64,000 nt of DNA from CAWDPQ01 sp049642465. Its GTDB lineage: Bacteria > Acidobacteriota > Vicinamibacteria > Vicinamibacterales > 2-12-FULL-66-21. Shown piece after piece: positions 1 to 7,984 of this stretch. How positions within the stretch are numbered: the first letter of the stretch is position 1; each line of letters begins with the position of its first letter. The DNA lies in assembly GCA_049642465.1 (NCBI GenBank), contig JBAROV010000219.1, positions 62,001 to 126,000 of the forward strand. Reading direction: 5' to 3'. The notes beneath the pieces are model-generated. The model was given only the letters and a program-made list of their open reading frames with translations. It did not search any database and had not been told where the DNA came from. The position numbers and the translations under genes were made by a program.

Positions 1-191
1 CGCTCGACCGCCTCGCCAACAAAGGCATGACCGTCGAAGCGCTCGCCGCGGATTGCGACGAAAAAGTCACCGGCCTGCACCGTTCGACTGTCAATCGCGA
101 TCCGTCCGATGGGATCGCTGCTCTGTCCACGCACAAGTCGGCCGGCAGTGGCGCCTGTGACATGTGCGGCGGTCAGCGGCAGAAGGTCCAC
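1..191 (-). CDS. murF: MurF, UDP-MurNAc-tripeptide:D-Ala-D-Ala ligase (N-terminal part only)
   Basis: The first 63 codons of a gene that runs off the left edge. The best start is GTG at 191, four bases before the end of murE. The translation carries the MurE/MurF N-terminal uridine-binding pattern (IAIDSRTVQAGDFFVAIRG, then a FDGH-like motif). In the family, MurF adds D-Ala-D-Ala to the UDP-MurNAc-tripeptide in the cytoplasm with ATP. The ATP-binding and C-terminal domains lie outside the window. Identity rests on the N-terminal domain plus its place directly after murE, the usual division/cell-wall order. A second MurE-like ligase is the only realistic alternative. Confidence 0.85.
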   Translation of the reverse strand, partial: MDLLPLTAAHVTGATAGRLVRGQSSDPIGRIAIDSRTVQAGDFFVAIRGERFDGHAFVGEAVE

Positions 192-195
192 TCCG

Positions 196-1731
196 TCAAG
201 ATACCCGTGTGCCCGTTCGGCGCTTCGTCAATGCCGCTTGCGCGACGTCCACGTCATCGAACGGGAGCACACGATCGCCGATGACCTGATATTTCTCGTG
301 GCCCTTGCCGGCAATGAGGACGAGATCGCCGCGTCGCGCATCGGCAATCGTCCTGTCGATCGCCTCTCGCCTGTCCACAATCACGAGGTGCGGCGTCGCT
401 TTTGGGCCGGCGACTCCGTTGGGCGGTTTTCGATCGGCGGCAGGAACAATGCCGCGCTTCACGTCTTCGATGATCGCGGCCGGGGATTCCGAACGCGGGT
501 TGTCCGAGGTGATGACAACCAGGTCGCTGAGGCGGGCCGCCACCGCCCCCATCAACGGCCGTTTCGTCCGATCGCGATCGCCGCCGCAACCAAAGATCGT
601 CACCACGCGCCCGCTTGCCAGAGGCCGTGCGGTCTCGAGCAAGTTCTTCAGCGCGTCGTCGGTGTGGGCGTAGTCCACGACCACGCGGACGTCATCGGTA
701 GGGCCGGATACCAGCTGGAATCGGCCTGGCACGCTCGCGAGATGCCAAATCCCGTGCTCGATCGCACCAAAGGGCACGTCGAGCGCCATCGCGGTCGAAA
801 GTGCGGCCAGGATGTTGTACGCGTTCGGTCGGCCGACGAGCCGTGACCTGACGTGCAGCGTGCCACGCGGAGTTCGCGCCTGGAATTCGACGCCGTCGAG
901 TGACAGCGATAAGCCGACCGGAGTGACATCCGCGGCTGCGTCAATAGCGTAGGTGACCGGACGCCGGGCCGCAGCCGCGAAGGCGGCGCCGCGTCTGTCG
1001 TCAAGATTCGTGACGCCGAAGCCTTCGCTGGGCAACAATTCGAACAGCCGCAACTTCGCCTGAAAGTACGCCTCCATGTCGCGATGAAAATCGAGGTGGT
1101 CCCGGGTCAGGTTGGTGAAGACCGCCGCTGAAAAACGCAGATGATCGGCACGCTTGAGCGCAAGGGCATGGGACGACACCTCCATCACGCATGCGCCACA
1201 CCCTTGAGACACCATCTCTCGCAGCATGTGCTGTAGCTCTGGCGCCTCGGGTGTCGTTCGGGCCGCCTCGGTTTCTCGATCGCCGATTCGGTAGCCGACG
1301 GTGCCGATTCGACCGCACCGCACGCCTGCCGCCTCGAAGATTGACGCGAGGACGTATGAAGTCGTTGTTTTGCCGTTCGTCCCCGTGATCCCTACCAGCG
1401 TTAGTGATTCGCTCGGATGTCTCCAGAACTCGGAGGCCAGAGCGGCCAGCGCATTCCGCGCATCGCCCACCCGGATCCACCGCACGAGAGTTCCTGCGGG
1501 TGCGGGGGTTTCGGACACGATCGCCGACGCCCCCCGTGTGATGGCGTCCTCTGCGAACGTCGTCCCGTCACTCTGCATCCCGCGAAGCGCGACGAAGACC
1601 GTGCCACTCGTGACTCGTCGAGAGTCGTAGGCAATGCCGGTGACAGTCGTCGCCGCAGTACGAGCGTCGAGCTCCGGCGTCACCGCCGCGTTGTGGTCCG
1701 TTACCGCACGCAGCAGCTCGCCGAGCGTCAC
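196..1731 (-). CDS. murE: MurE, UDP-MurNAc-L-Ala-D-Glu:meso-diaminopimelate ligase
   Basis: A 511-residue protein of normal family length. It has the N-terminal Mur ligase domain (DSRRV near residue 36), the ATP-binding loop GITGTNGKTTT at about 114-124, the central motif TNLTRDHLDFH and a C-terminal domain with DNPR at 410-413. DNPR is the signature of MurE enzymes that add meso-diaminopimelate rather than lysine, so the peptidoglycan is probably DAP type. The start overlaps the ftsI stop by 4 bp, implying translational coupling within the mraZ-to-murF operon. The enzyme works in the cytoplasm on UDP-MurNAc-dipeptide. Confidence 0.97.
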   Translation of the reverse strand: MTLGELLRAVTDHNAAVTPELDARTAATTVTGIAYDSRRVTSGTVFVALRGMQSDGTTFAEDAITRGASAIVSETPAPAGTLVRWIRVGDARNALAALASEFWRHPSESLTLVGITGTNGKTTTSYVLASIFEAAGVRCGRIGTVGYRIGDRETEAARTTPEAPELQHMLREMVSQGCGACVMEVSSHALALKRADHLRFSAAVFTNLTRDHLDFHRDMEAYFQAKLRLFELLPSEGFGVTNLDDRRGAAFAAAARRPVTYAIDAAADVTPVGLSLSLDGVEFQARTPRGTLHVRSRLVGRPNAYNILAALSTAMALDVPFGAIEHGIWHLASVPGRFQLVSGPTDDVRVVVDYAHTDDALKNLLETARPLASGRVVTIFGCGGDRDRTKRPLMGAVAARLSDLVVITSDNPRSESPAAIIEDVKRGIVPAADRKPPNGVAGPKATPHLVIVDRREAIDRTIADARRGDLVLIAGKGHEKYQVIGDRVLPFDDVDVAQAALTKRRTGTRVS

Positions 1732-3902
1732 TGAAGTCCCCGCGCCGGCAGCACCGGCGGACGCCTGCCGAGCGTCAGCACCGACACTTCGCCTGCGACG
1801 ACTGGCTCGCCGGCCTCGGGCGACTGTTCGGCGACAAACCCGCTTCCATTCATTCGTGCCGTCATCCCCAGCCGCGTCAGAACATTGACCGCCTCTCGAG
1901 CCGCAAGCCCGCGCAGATCGGGCATTGTTCCAGGCTCCGTGGCTTCAATCGCGGTGCTGACTGAGTCCGGACCATTCGCCACTGGATGCGGGGCCATGGT
2001 CGTCGAATCGGCTTCGTGACGAGCAACCAGCACCGGCGGCACCGCACCAATGTTTGGAGGAACGCCGATCTGCCGCAGTGCGGCTTCCGCAATTCTCTTG
2101 AACACCGGCGCGGCCACAACGCCACCCATGTATCCGGCCCCGTGCGGGGAGTCGATCACGACGATGATCGTCAGGACAGGATTTCTGGATGGGAGGAACC
2201 CCACAAATGAGGCGTTGTATTCCGACTTGGAGTAATGACCGCCCACCAGTTTTGCGGCGGTCCCTGTCTTTCCGGCAATGGTGTAGCCGTCAATCTGGGC
2301 GGATCGCGCGGTCCCTCGTTCGACGACGTCTTCCATGATGGCCGTGAGTTCCGCGGCAGTCTCGGTGGACACGGTGCGGCGCACGACGCGCGGTTGCACG
2401 ATCGTCCGCCTGCCGTCCTTGATGACGGCCCTGACCACTCTCGGTTCAATGAGGGTGCCGCCGTTCGCAATCGAACTGGCGGCAGCCGCCATCTGGACCG
2501 GCGTGACGGCGATTTGATAGCCCATCGACACGGACGCGAGCGCGCTTGCGTCGAGTTTGGCCGGATCCCACACGATGCCCGGGCTCTCACCACGGAAGTC
2601 GGGAGCGATGGCGCGGCCGAATCCGAATCGGTCGATGTAGCGGTTCAGTCGTTCGGGCCCGAGCCGCAAGCCCACTCTGATGGCGCCGACGTTGCTCGAC
2701 TTCACGATCACATCCGCGAACGGCAATACGCCATACGCGTGAACGTCACGAATCGGCGGCCGGCCGGGGAAGGTGATGAAGCCGGGGGCGCAGTCGACTG
2801 GATCCTGTGGCTTCATGACACGTTCTTCGAGCGCGGCCGATGCCGTCACCAACTTGAAGGTCGATCCTGGTTCGTAGAGGTCCTGGATGGCGCGATTTCG
2901 TCGCTCGACCTCATCCGATTCAAGGAACGAGTTGGGGTTGAAGGTCGGCCAATTTGCCAGCGCAAGAATCTCACCCGAGCGCGGATCCATGATGACCGCG
3001 CTGCCGCCCGCGGCGTGGTTTTCTGCCACGCCGGTGCGCAGCTCCCGCTCGGCGATGTGCTGCAAGAACTGATCGATCGTGAGCTCGAGTCCCGCGCCGG
3101 CAGTCGCCGCTCGATCCACACGACTGAAGAGCGCATGCTGACGCGCGTCGGTGGTCACCAGCACCTTGCCGTCCTTGCCGCGGATCTGGGCATCGTAGGT
3201 GGACTCGAGCCCGGCAAGCCCAACGTTGTCCGTCCCGACGTAGCCCAGGACGTGCGCGGCAAGCTCCTTCTTCGGATAGTACCTGCGGTTCTCCTTCAGG
3301 AACGCCACGCCTTTGAGCTGCAGCGCCTTCACGCGCTTCGCCTCATCCGGAGAAACCTTGCGCGCGAGGTAGGCAAACTGCGTCCGTTTGCGCAGGGTCT
3401 TCGCCATGCTGTGCCGCGTCGACGCGTCACAGGCGTCGAGCGCGCCGCATACGCGCGCCGCGGTTTCATCCGGATCCAGCACTTCCATCGGGTTCGCATA
3501 CACCGTGTCCGCGTCGACGCTGTAGGCCAGGACCCGTCCATGACGGTCGAGGATCTCTCCGCGCTTCGCCGGGACGTCAATCACGTCGAGTTGCTGTCGA
3601 TCGGCGCGGGCGGTGAGTTCCGAATGTTCGACAACCTGCAGATAGAAGAGGCGCGCTTCGATGCCGATCGTCCAGACGGCGAAGATGAGCGCGACGGCCA
3701 GCAACCGGGACTGAAGGGTCGCGCGCCAGGCGAGGGCCGGTGGCAATTCGGCGCGAGCCGCAGCCGATAACTGACCGGCGGACGCGGCCGCGCGCTTCAC
3801 CGTTGCACCAATCCGCAGGGGCCAATCGGTCACGATCTCAGCCGTACGCAGGACGTGCGTCGTCGTCTTTGGCCAGGGTCTGCTGCGCCATCGATCCGCC
3901 AC
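1728..3902 (-). CDS. ftsI: FtsI/PBP3-type peptidoglycan transpeptidase with one PASTA domain
   Basis: Septal class B penicillin-binding protein, 724 residues from the GTG at 3902. I chose this start because AGGAGG sits 4 nt upstream and ftsL ends just before; the frame stays open further upstream but only over ftsL. Features in order: short cytoplasmic segment, one membrane span at about 66-86, dimerisation domain, then the transpeptidase domain with GSTFK (catalytic Ser near 347), SSN near 401 and KTG near 544. A single PASTA repeat (MPDLRGLAAREAV) ends the protein, as in SpoVD-like and several non-proteobacterial FtsI proteins. It cross-links septal peptidoglycan together with FtsW and FtsL. 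Confidence 0.95.
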   Translation of the reverse strand: MADRWRSRPWPKTTTHVLRTAEIVTDWPLRIGATVKRAAASAGQLSAAARAELPPALAWRATLQSRLLAVALIFAVWTIGIEARLFYLQVVEHSELTARADRQQLDVIDVPAKRGEILDRHGRVLAYSVDADTVYANPMEVLDPDETAARVCGALDACDASTRHSMAKTLRKRTQFAYLARKVSPDEAKRVKALQLKGVAFLKENRRYYPKKELAAHVLGYVGTDNVGLAGLESTYDAQIRGKDGKVLVTTDARQHALFSRVDRAATAGAGLELTIDQFLQHIAERELRTGVAENHAAGGSAVIMDPRSGEILALANWPTFNPNSFLESDEVERRNRAIQDLYEPGSTFKLVTASAALEERVMKPQDPVDCAPGFITFPGRPPIRDVHAYGVLPFADVIVKSSNVGAIRVGLRLGPERLNRYIDRFGFGRAIAPDFRGESPGIVWDPAKLDASALASVSMGYQIAVTPVQMAAAASSIANGGTLIEPRVVRAVIKDGRRTIVQPRVVRRTVSTETAAELTAIMEDVVERGTARSAQIDGYTIAGKTGTAAKLVGGHYSKSEYNASFVGFLPSRNPVLTIIVVIDSPHGAGYMGGVVAAPVFKRIAEAALRQIGVPPNIGAVPPVLVARHEADSTTMAPHPVANGPDSVSTAIEATEPGTMPDLRGLAAREAVNVLTRLGMTARMNGSGFVAEQSPEAGEPVVAGEVSVLTLGRRPPVLPARGLQ

Positions 3903-3928
3903 GTGTCCTCCTGACGCCCTCGCGACGG

Positions 3929-4321
3929 TTACCGCGCGGCGACGATGGATTTCTCTGGGGGCGCCGTCGGCGTCACCCGCTCGATGACAATCGCCTGATC
4001 CTGGCCCGGCGCTGTCAGGTGGAGTTGCCTGGTCGCGATCGACTCGATCCGCTTCGGTGCGCGCAGCGTCTCGATCTCGAGGCGAAGATGACGATTCACT
4101 TCTTCCTCCTGTGTCCGATCGCGCTGCAGCCGCTGGATCTCGTATCCGTATCGCACCAGCTCGAAGTGTTGCCAGGCGGAAAACAGCAGGACGCTGACGA
4201 GCACGGCGCCGATCCACGCCGTCCGCCACAGTTGCCGCTGTCGTGCCTCGTCGACTTCGCGGACAATCGGGTTGTTGCGAATGTCTTTCTTGATGGCGTA
4301 TTCGAAATCGAGCCCGCTCAT
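3929..4321 (-). CDS. ftsL: FtsL-like division protein
   Basis: A 130-residue protein with the FtsL architecture: a charged N-terminus, one membrane span at about 34-51 (WIGAVLVSVLLFSAW), then a heptad-rich coiled-coil stretch at about 55-90 and a short periplasmic tail. FtsL sequences are poorly conserved, so the call depends on topology and on position between rsmH and ftsI. In the family FtsL pairs with FtsB through the coiled coil and activates FtsWI. The start overlaps the rsmH stop by 4 bp. The ftsI GTG lies 26 bp downstream. Confidence 0.85.
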   Translation of the reverse strand: MSGLDFEYAIKKDIRNNPIVREVDEARQRQLWRTAWIGAVLVSVLLFSAWQHFELVRYGYEIQRLQRDRTQEEEVNRHLRLEIETLRAPKRIESIATRQLHLTAPGQDQAIVIERVTPTAPPEKSIVAAR

Positions 4322-5241
4322 GCCAACCTCTCGATTGCTCGCAACTTCGCGCTTCGGGCGCGTGGATTTGCTTCGACTTCCGCGTCGCTCGGCGTCAGCG
4401 GCCGCTTGGTCACGACGCGCAGCGCCAACCCCGGGGCGTCTGGCGCGGCGCCACGCGCACGCTCCAGCGCGCGGAAGACGTGCTTGACGATTCGATCCTC
4501 GAGCGAATGAAAGCTGATGACCGCCAGCCTCGCCCCGGCGCGTAACAGTTCCGCGGCACCCGAGAGAAAGGCATCGAGTCCATCGAGTTCCCGGTTGACC
4601 CAGATCCGGAGGGCCTGAAACGTTCGCGTCGCCGGGTCGATCCGCTGATAACCCTTTCGCGGCACAGCCCGTCGGACAATCTGTGCGAGCTGCCCCGTCG
4701 TCCGTACCTCCGCCTCGTGCCGGGCCTCGACAATCGCTCGGGCGATCCGGCGGGAGAATCGCTCTTCACCGAATTCGAAGATGATGTCGGCCAGTACGCC
4801 TTCATCGACGTCCCGCAACAGATCCGCCACTGTCGGTCCCTGGGTTCGATCCATTCGCATGTCGAGCGGCTCGTCTCGCCTGAAGCTGAAACCTCGGCCC
4901 TCGGCATCGAGCTGAAGCGACGACACGCCGAGATCCGCGAGCGCTCCGTCGACGGCATCTATCGACCGCGCCGCCAGAACGCGGCGAAGGTCGCGATAAT
5001 CGCTGTGAACGAGCTCGACGCGTTCACCCCAGCGCTCCAGCGAGGCTCGCGCCGCTGCAAGCGCGTCGCGGTCGCGATCGAGCCCGAGTACCCTCGAGGC
5101 GCCAGCCTCCAGCAGCGCTTGACTATGCCCGCCGAGGCCGACCGTGCAGTCGACGTAAAGACCGCCGCGCCCGGGTCGCAATAACTCGACGACCTCGCGC
5201 GTCATCACGGGAACGTGCTCGCGCGCAGTCATGTCGCTCAA
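4318..5241 (-). CDS. rsmH: RsmH, 16S rRNA (cytosine-1402-N4)-methyltransferase
   Basis: A 307-residue protein with the full MraW/RsmH pattern: HVPVM near the start, the SAM-binding motif VDCTVGLGGHSQALL at about 30-44, GALADLGVSSLQLD, GYQRIDPATRTFQALRI and the ending VISFHSLEDRIVK. In the family it methylates N4 of C1402 in the ribosomal decoding centre, in the cytoplasm. The first methionine overlaps the mraZ stop; an internal ATG three codons later is also possible. It is the second gene of the mraZ operon. Confidence 0.97.
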   Translation of the reverse strand: MSDMTAREHVPVMTREVVELLRPGRGGLYVDCTVGLGGHSQALLEAGASRVLGLDRDRDALAAARASLERWGERVELVHSDYRDLRRVLAARSIDAVDGALADLGVSSLQLDAEGRGFSFRRDEPLDMRMDRTQGPTVADLLRDVDEGVLADIIFEFGEERFSRRIARAIVEARHEAEVRTTGQLAQIVRRAVPRKGYQRIDPATRTFQALRIWVNRELDGLDAFLSGAAELLRAGARLAVISFHSLEDRIVKHVFRALERARGAAPDAPGLALRVVTKRPLTPSDAEVEANPRARSAKLRAIERLA

Positions 5242-5678
5242 ATACCGAACTCTGACAGCGCCTTCGCATCTTCGTCCGTATATGGTTCGCGCTGGAGCTT
5301 CGCGACGAATCGTTCGTGGTTCCAGACGTCGAGGAAGTCGTACTGGCCAAAGACGTCCACCTCACCCGCCATCCCCGCGGCATCACGAATCCGGCTGTGC
5401 AGGAGCACTCGACCCTGCGCGTCAATCGCAGCGGTCTGCCCGTAGTAATTCACACGGTCGAAAAACTTCACGCGGGCAGGGTGGGTCGATGGCATCGCGC
5501 CGAGCTTTTCTTCGAGCGCCAGCCAGACCGGCATCGGGTAGATGCGGACGTACTCCCCCGTCAGGCTCGTCACGAACACCTCCGTCCCATGCTTGTCCTC
5601 GATGAGACCGCGGAAGGCGTTCGGGATTTTGAGCCGCCCCTTGTCATCGATTTTGGCGGCGTAATTGCCCCGAAGCAC
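5238..5678 (-). CDS. mraZ: MraZ, transcriptional regulator of the division cluster
   Basis: A 146-residue protein with two SpoVT/AbrB-like halves: DDKGRLKIPNAFR near 12-24 and the second DAQGRVLLHSRIR-like repeat. Known MraZ proteins form ring-shaped oligomers that bind tandem GTGG-type boxes and regulate their own operon. The start is GTG at 5678, because the family N-terminus (fMLRGNY) begins exactly there. The operator boxes and a strong promoter lie directly upstream, consistent with autoregulation of mraZ-rsmH-ftsL-ftsI-murE-murF. Confidence 0.96.
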   Translation of the reverse strand: MLRGNYAAKIDDKGRLKIPNAFRGLIEDKHGTEVFVTSLTGEYVRIYPMPVWLALEEKLGAMPSTHPARVKFFDRVNYYGQTAAIDAQGRVLLHSRIRDAAGMAGEVDVFGQYDFLDVWNHERFVAKLQREPYTDEDAKALSEFGI

Positions 5679-5688
5679 GACACTCTAC

Positions 5689-5713
5689 TCCACTTCGCTC
5701 CACAAAAATCCAC
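5689..5713 (-). promoter_or_regulatory. MraZ operator: three GTGGA boxes at 10-bp spacing
   Basis: Read on the minus strand the site is GTGGA-TTTTT-GTGGA-GCGAA-GTGGA, with boxes at 5709-5713, 5699-5703 and 5689-5693. The 10-bp period puts all three on one DNA face, as in described MraZ operators. The boxes begin just downstream of the -10 box, around the expected transcription start, so bound MraZ should block transcription. Confidence 0.85.
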
Positions 5714-5717
5714 GGCG

Positions 5718-5746
5718 ATAGTAGAGAAGCATCCCGTGGATGTCAA
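5718..5746 (-). promoter_or_regulatory. sigma70 promoter of the mraZ division operon
   Basis: On the minus strand TTGACA (5741-5746) is followed by exactly 17 bp and TACTAT (5718-5723). The -35 is a perfect consensus and the -10 matches at 5 of 6. Initiation is expected near 5711, giving a leader of about 33 nt that contains MraZ boxes before the mraZ GTG at 5678. Confidence 0.85.
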
Positions 5747-5782
5747 CCGCTAATTGCAGACTACGTAGGGGTTACGCCAGAC

Positions 5783-5842
5783 TTTCGCCCAGGCGAAACC
5801 GGGGCGAAGAGTAACCGCGTGTTACGATGTGCAGATTTCGCC
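5783..5842. promoter_or_regulatory. Repeat-rich upstream region of the ychF-like gene
   Basis: Contains a perfect palindrome TTTCGCCCAGGCGAAA (5783-5798), further GGCGAA (5802-5807) and TTTCGCC (5836-5842) half-sites, and a second inverted repeat GTAAC-CGCGT-GTTAC (5811-5825). A weak -10-like TACGAT lies at 5823-5828. No convincing -35 is visible. The region may be an operator for the ychF-like gene; the binding protein is unknown. Confidence 0.4.
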
Positions 5843-5848
5843 CTCCTT

Positions 5849-6937
5849 ATGCTGCGTGCAGGACTGATTGGCTTTCCCGGAGTCGGCAAAACTTCCCTTT
5901 TTCAACTTCTGACGAGCGCCCGAGAAGCCCCGCGCGCGGGGAGCAAGGCGGAAGCACACGTCGGCGTTTCCCGTGTTCCTGACGAACGCCTCGATCGCCT
6001 GACGGCGCTCTTCAACCCCCGAAAGCGCGTCCCAGCGACGGTGGAATTCGCGGACATTGCGGGAGCCGGTGGTGGACGCGCGAGCGCTCAGGCGCTCCTC
6101 GACGTCGCCGCGTTCCGCAATGCCGACGCGCTCCTCCACGTCGTTCGCCTGTTTCGCGATCCGTCGGTTCCTCACCCCGCCGGCAGCGTCGATCCCGCGC
6201 GCGACGTTCGAACGATGGAGGAAGAACTGATCCTGGCCGACCTGGGGGTTGTCGAACGACGGCTGGAGCGGCTCGAACGCGATCTCAAGAAAATGGGCAA
6301 CCCGGAATTGCGCAAGGAACAGGAAATCCTCACGATGTGCCGTGGCGCGCTGGAGGAGGGACGCGCGCTGCGTACGCTGTCGCTCGCGCCTGACGATCAG
6401 AAGCGGCTGCGGGGCTTTCAGTTTCTGTCCGCGAAGCCACTGCTACTGGTGCTGAACCTTGATGAAACGGATCTACCAAAGGCCGACGCGGCCGTCCGGC
6501 TGGCGGGGCTCGAATCGCTCGTTTCCGGTGCGGCGGTCCGAGCCGTGCCGATTTGCGCGAAGATCGAACTTGAAATTGCGCAGCTCGATGGCGGCGATGC
6601 CAAGGCGTTCATGGACGACTTGGGGCTTCGCGAATCAGGCCTCGACCGGGTGATTCGTGCGAGCTACGATCTGCTCGGCTATATTTCGTTCTTCACGGTG
6701 GGCGACGATGAATGCCGCGCATGGTCCATCCCGCGTGACACGCCCGCTGTCATGGCGGCCGGGGAAATTCACAGCGATATCTCGCGCGGCTTCATTCGCG
6801 CCGAAGTCGTGCGCTACGAAGCCCTGCTCGCTCGTGGATCGCTCGCGGCGTGCCGCGATCACGGCGAACTGCGGCTCGAAGGCAAGGAGTACATTGTCCT
6901 CGACGGTGACGTCATCAACTTCCGTCACGCCACCTAA
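5849..6937 (+). CDS. ychF: YchF/Obg-family GTPase or ATPase
   Basis: A 362-residue protein, the usual YchF length, with a start at ATG 5849 chosen because the P-loop GFPGVGKTS then falls at residues 8-16. NLDE at about 203-206 stands where YchF proteins have NVNE, the change that makes them prefer ATP over GTP. The C-terminal TGS-like region runs from ISFFTVGDDE through AGEIHSDISRGFIRAEV to the end (VLDGDVINFRHAT). The P-loop lacks the common LPNVGKST form, so this is a divergent YchF. YchF proteins associate with ribosomes and the stress response. The stop abuts the next gene directly, so they may be co-transcribed. Confidence 0.85.
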   Translation: MLRAGLIGFPGVGKTSLFQLLTSAREAPRAGSKAEAHVGVSRVPDERLDRLTALFNPRKRVPATVEFADIAGAGGGRASAQALLDVAAFRNADALLHVVRLFRDPSVPHPAGSVDPARDVRTMEEELILADLGVVERRLERLERDLKKMGNPELRKEQEILTMCRGALEEGRALRTLSLAPDDQKRLRGFQFLSAKPLLLVLNLDETDLPKADAAVRLAGLESLVSGAAVRAVPICAKIELEIAQLDGGDAKAFMDDLGLRESGLDRVIRASYDLLGYISFFTVGDDECRAWSIPRDTPAVMAAGEIHSDISRGFIRAEVVRYEALLARGSLAACRDHGELRLEGKEYIVLDGDVINFRHAT

Positions 6938-7984
6938 ATGACCGGCCGAAGGGTCGTCGTCTGCGAGGTGCAGGTGCCCTTCGTGCGCGGCGGTGCAGAG
7001 GCGCTCGTTCGAGAGCTTGTCCGGCAGCTGCGTTCGCGGGACTATGCGGTCGAGCGAGTCAGCGTTCCATTCAAGTGGTACCCCAAGGAAGAAATACTTC
7101 CCCACGCCGCTGCGTGGCGGCTGCTGGATCTCAGCGCGAGCAACGGGCAGCCGATCGATGCCGTCATCGCGACGAAGTTTCCGTCGTACTTCGTGCGTCA
7201 TCCGTCAAAGGTGACGTGGCTGATCCATCAGTATCGGGCCGCTTACGAGCTCTGCGGGACGGAATACAGCGACTTTCAGCACACCGAGTTCGATGTCGGG
7301 CTTCGCGACCAGCTGATTGCGCTCGACCGCGAGATGCTCATGGAGTCGCGGCGGCTCTTCACAATCAGCCGCCGCACGGCGCTCCGGCTCCGAAAGTTCA
7401 ACGGCCTGGAAGCCGAACCGCTGTATCATCCGTCGCGGTTGGCAGCGCGCCTCCGCTCGGGACCGAGCGGCAATTACGTGCTGTCGGTTGGGCGAATAGA
7501 ATCTATCAAACGTGTCGATCTGGCGATTCGCGCGATGGAATACGTGGATCGCCCGATCCGTCTGCTCGTCGCCGGTGAAGGGACGCAACTCGAAAGCGTG
7601 CGCCGCATCACCGAACAACGCGGACTGGATGACAGAGTGGCATTCCTCGGCGCAGTGAGCGATGACGAGCTGGTCGAGTTGTACGCAGGAGCGCTTGGCG
7701 TCGTCTACGTCCCGTACGAAGAGGATTACGGCTACGTCACTCTCGAATCGTTTCTGGCGCACAAGCCCGTCATCACCACGCACGATTCGGGCGGACCGCT
7801 CGAGTTCGTCGAGCACGACGTCAACGGTTTGATCGGCGATCCTGAACCCTCCGCTCTCGGCGAGGCGATCAACCGCCTCGCCGCAAACCGAACGGTGGCC
7901 GCCTCTTTCGGCGACGCTGGTTATGATCGCGGGAAGACGGTTACCTGGGACGGTGTGATCGAGAAGCTCCTGGGCCACTTGTGA
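6938..7984 (+). CDS. GT4-type glycosyltransferase
   Basis: A 348-residue GT-B fold transferase. The N-terminal half begins with a glycine-rich PFVRGGAEALVREL acceptor-side loop. The C-terminal half has NYVLSVGRIESIKRVDLAI and the nucleotide-sugar site EEDYGYVTLESFLAHKPVITTHDSGGPLEF, the E-x7-E pattern of the GT4 family. It should act on the cytoplasmic face of the membrane, adding a sugar to a lipid-linked glycan; donor and acceptor cannot be read from sequence. The ATG follows the previous stop without a gap, and the end overlaps the next gene by 4 bp. It opens the plus-strand glycan locus. Confidence 0.88.
   Translation: MTGRRVVVCEVQVPFVRGGAEALVRELVRQLRSRDYAVERVSVPFKWYPKEEILPHAAAWRLLDLSASNGQPIDAVIATKFPSYFVRHPSKVTWLIHQYRAAYELCGTEYSDFQHTEFDVGLRDQLIALDREMLMESRRLFTISRRTALRLRKFNGLEAEPLYHPSRLAARLRSGPSGNYVLSVGRIESIKRVDLAIRAMEYVDRPIRLLVAGEGTQLESVRRITEQRGLDDRVAFLGAVSDDELVELYAGALGVVYVPYEEDYGYVTLESFLAHKPVITTHDSGGPLEFVEHDVNGLIGDPEPSALGEAINRLAANRTVAASFGDAGYDRGKTVTWDGVIEKLLGHL

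Noticed and set aside
2235..3770. A 511-codon open frame on the plus strand, opposite ftsI.
   Set aside because: It is a high-GC shadow: ftsI on the other strand has all catalytic motifs, while this translation is rich in Arg, Gly and Asp without a recognisable domain.
3903..4229. Upstream extension of ftsI to 4229.
   Set aside because: The extension lies over ftsL in another frame and is Arg/Asp-rich; the GTG at 3902 has an ideal AGGAGG.
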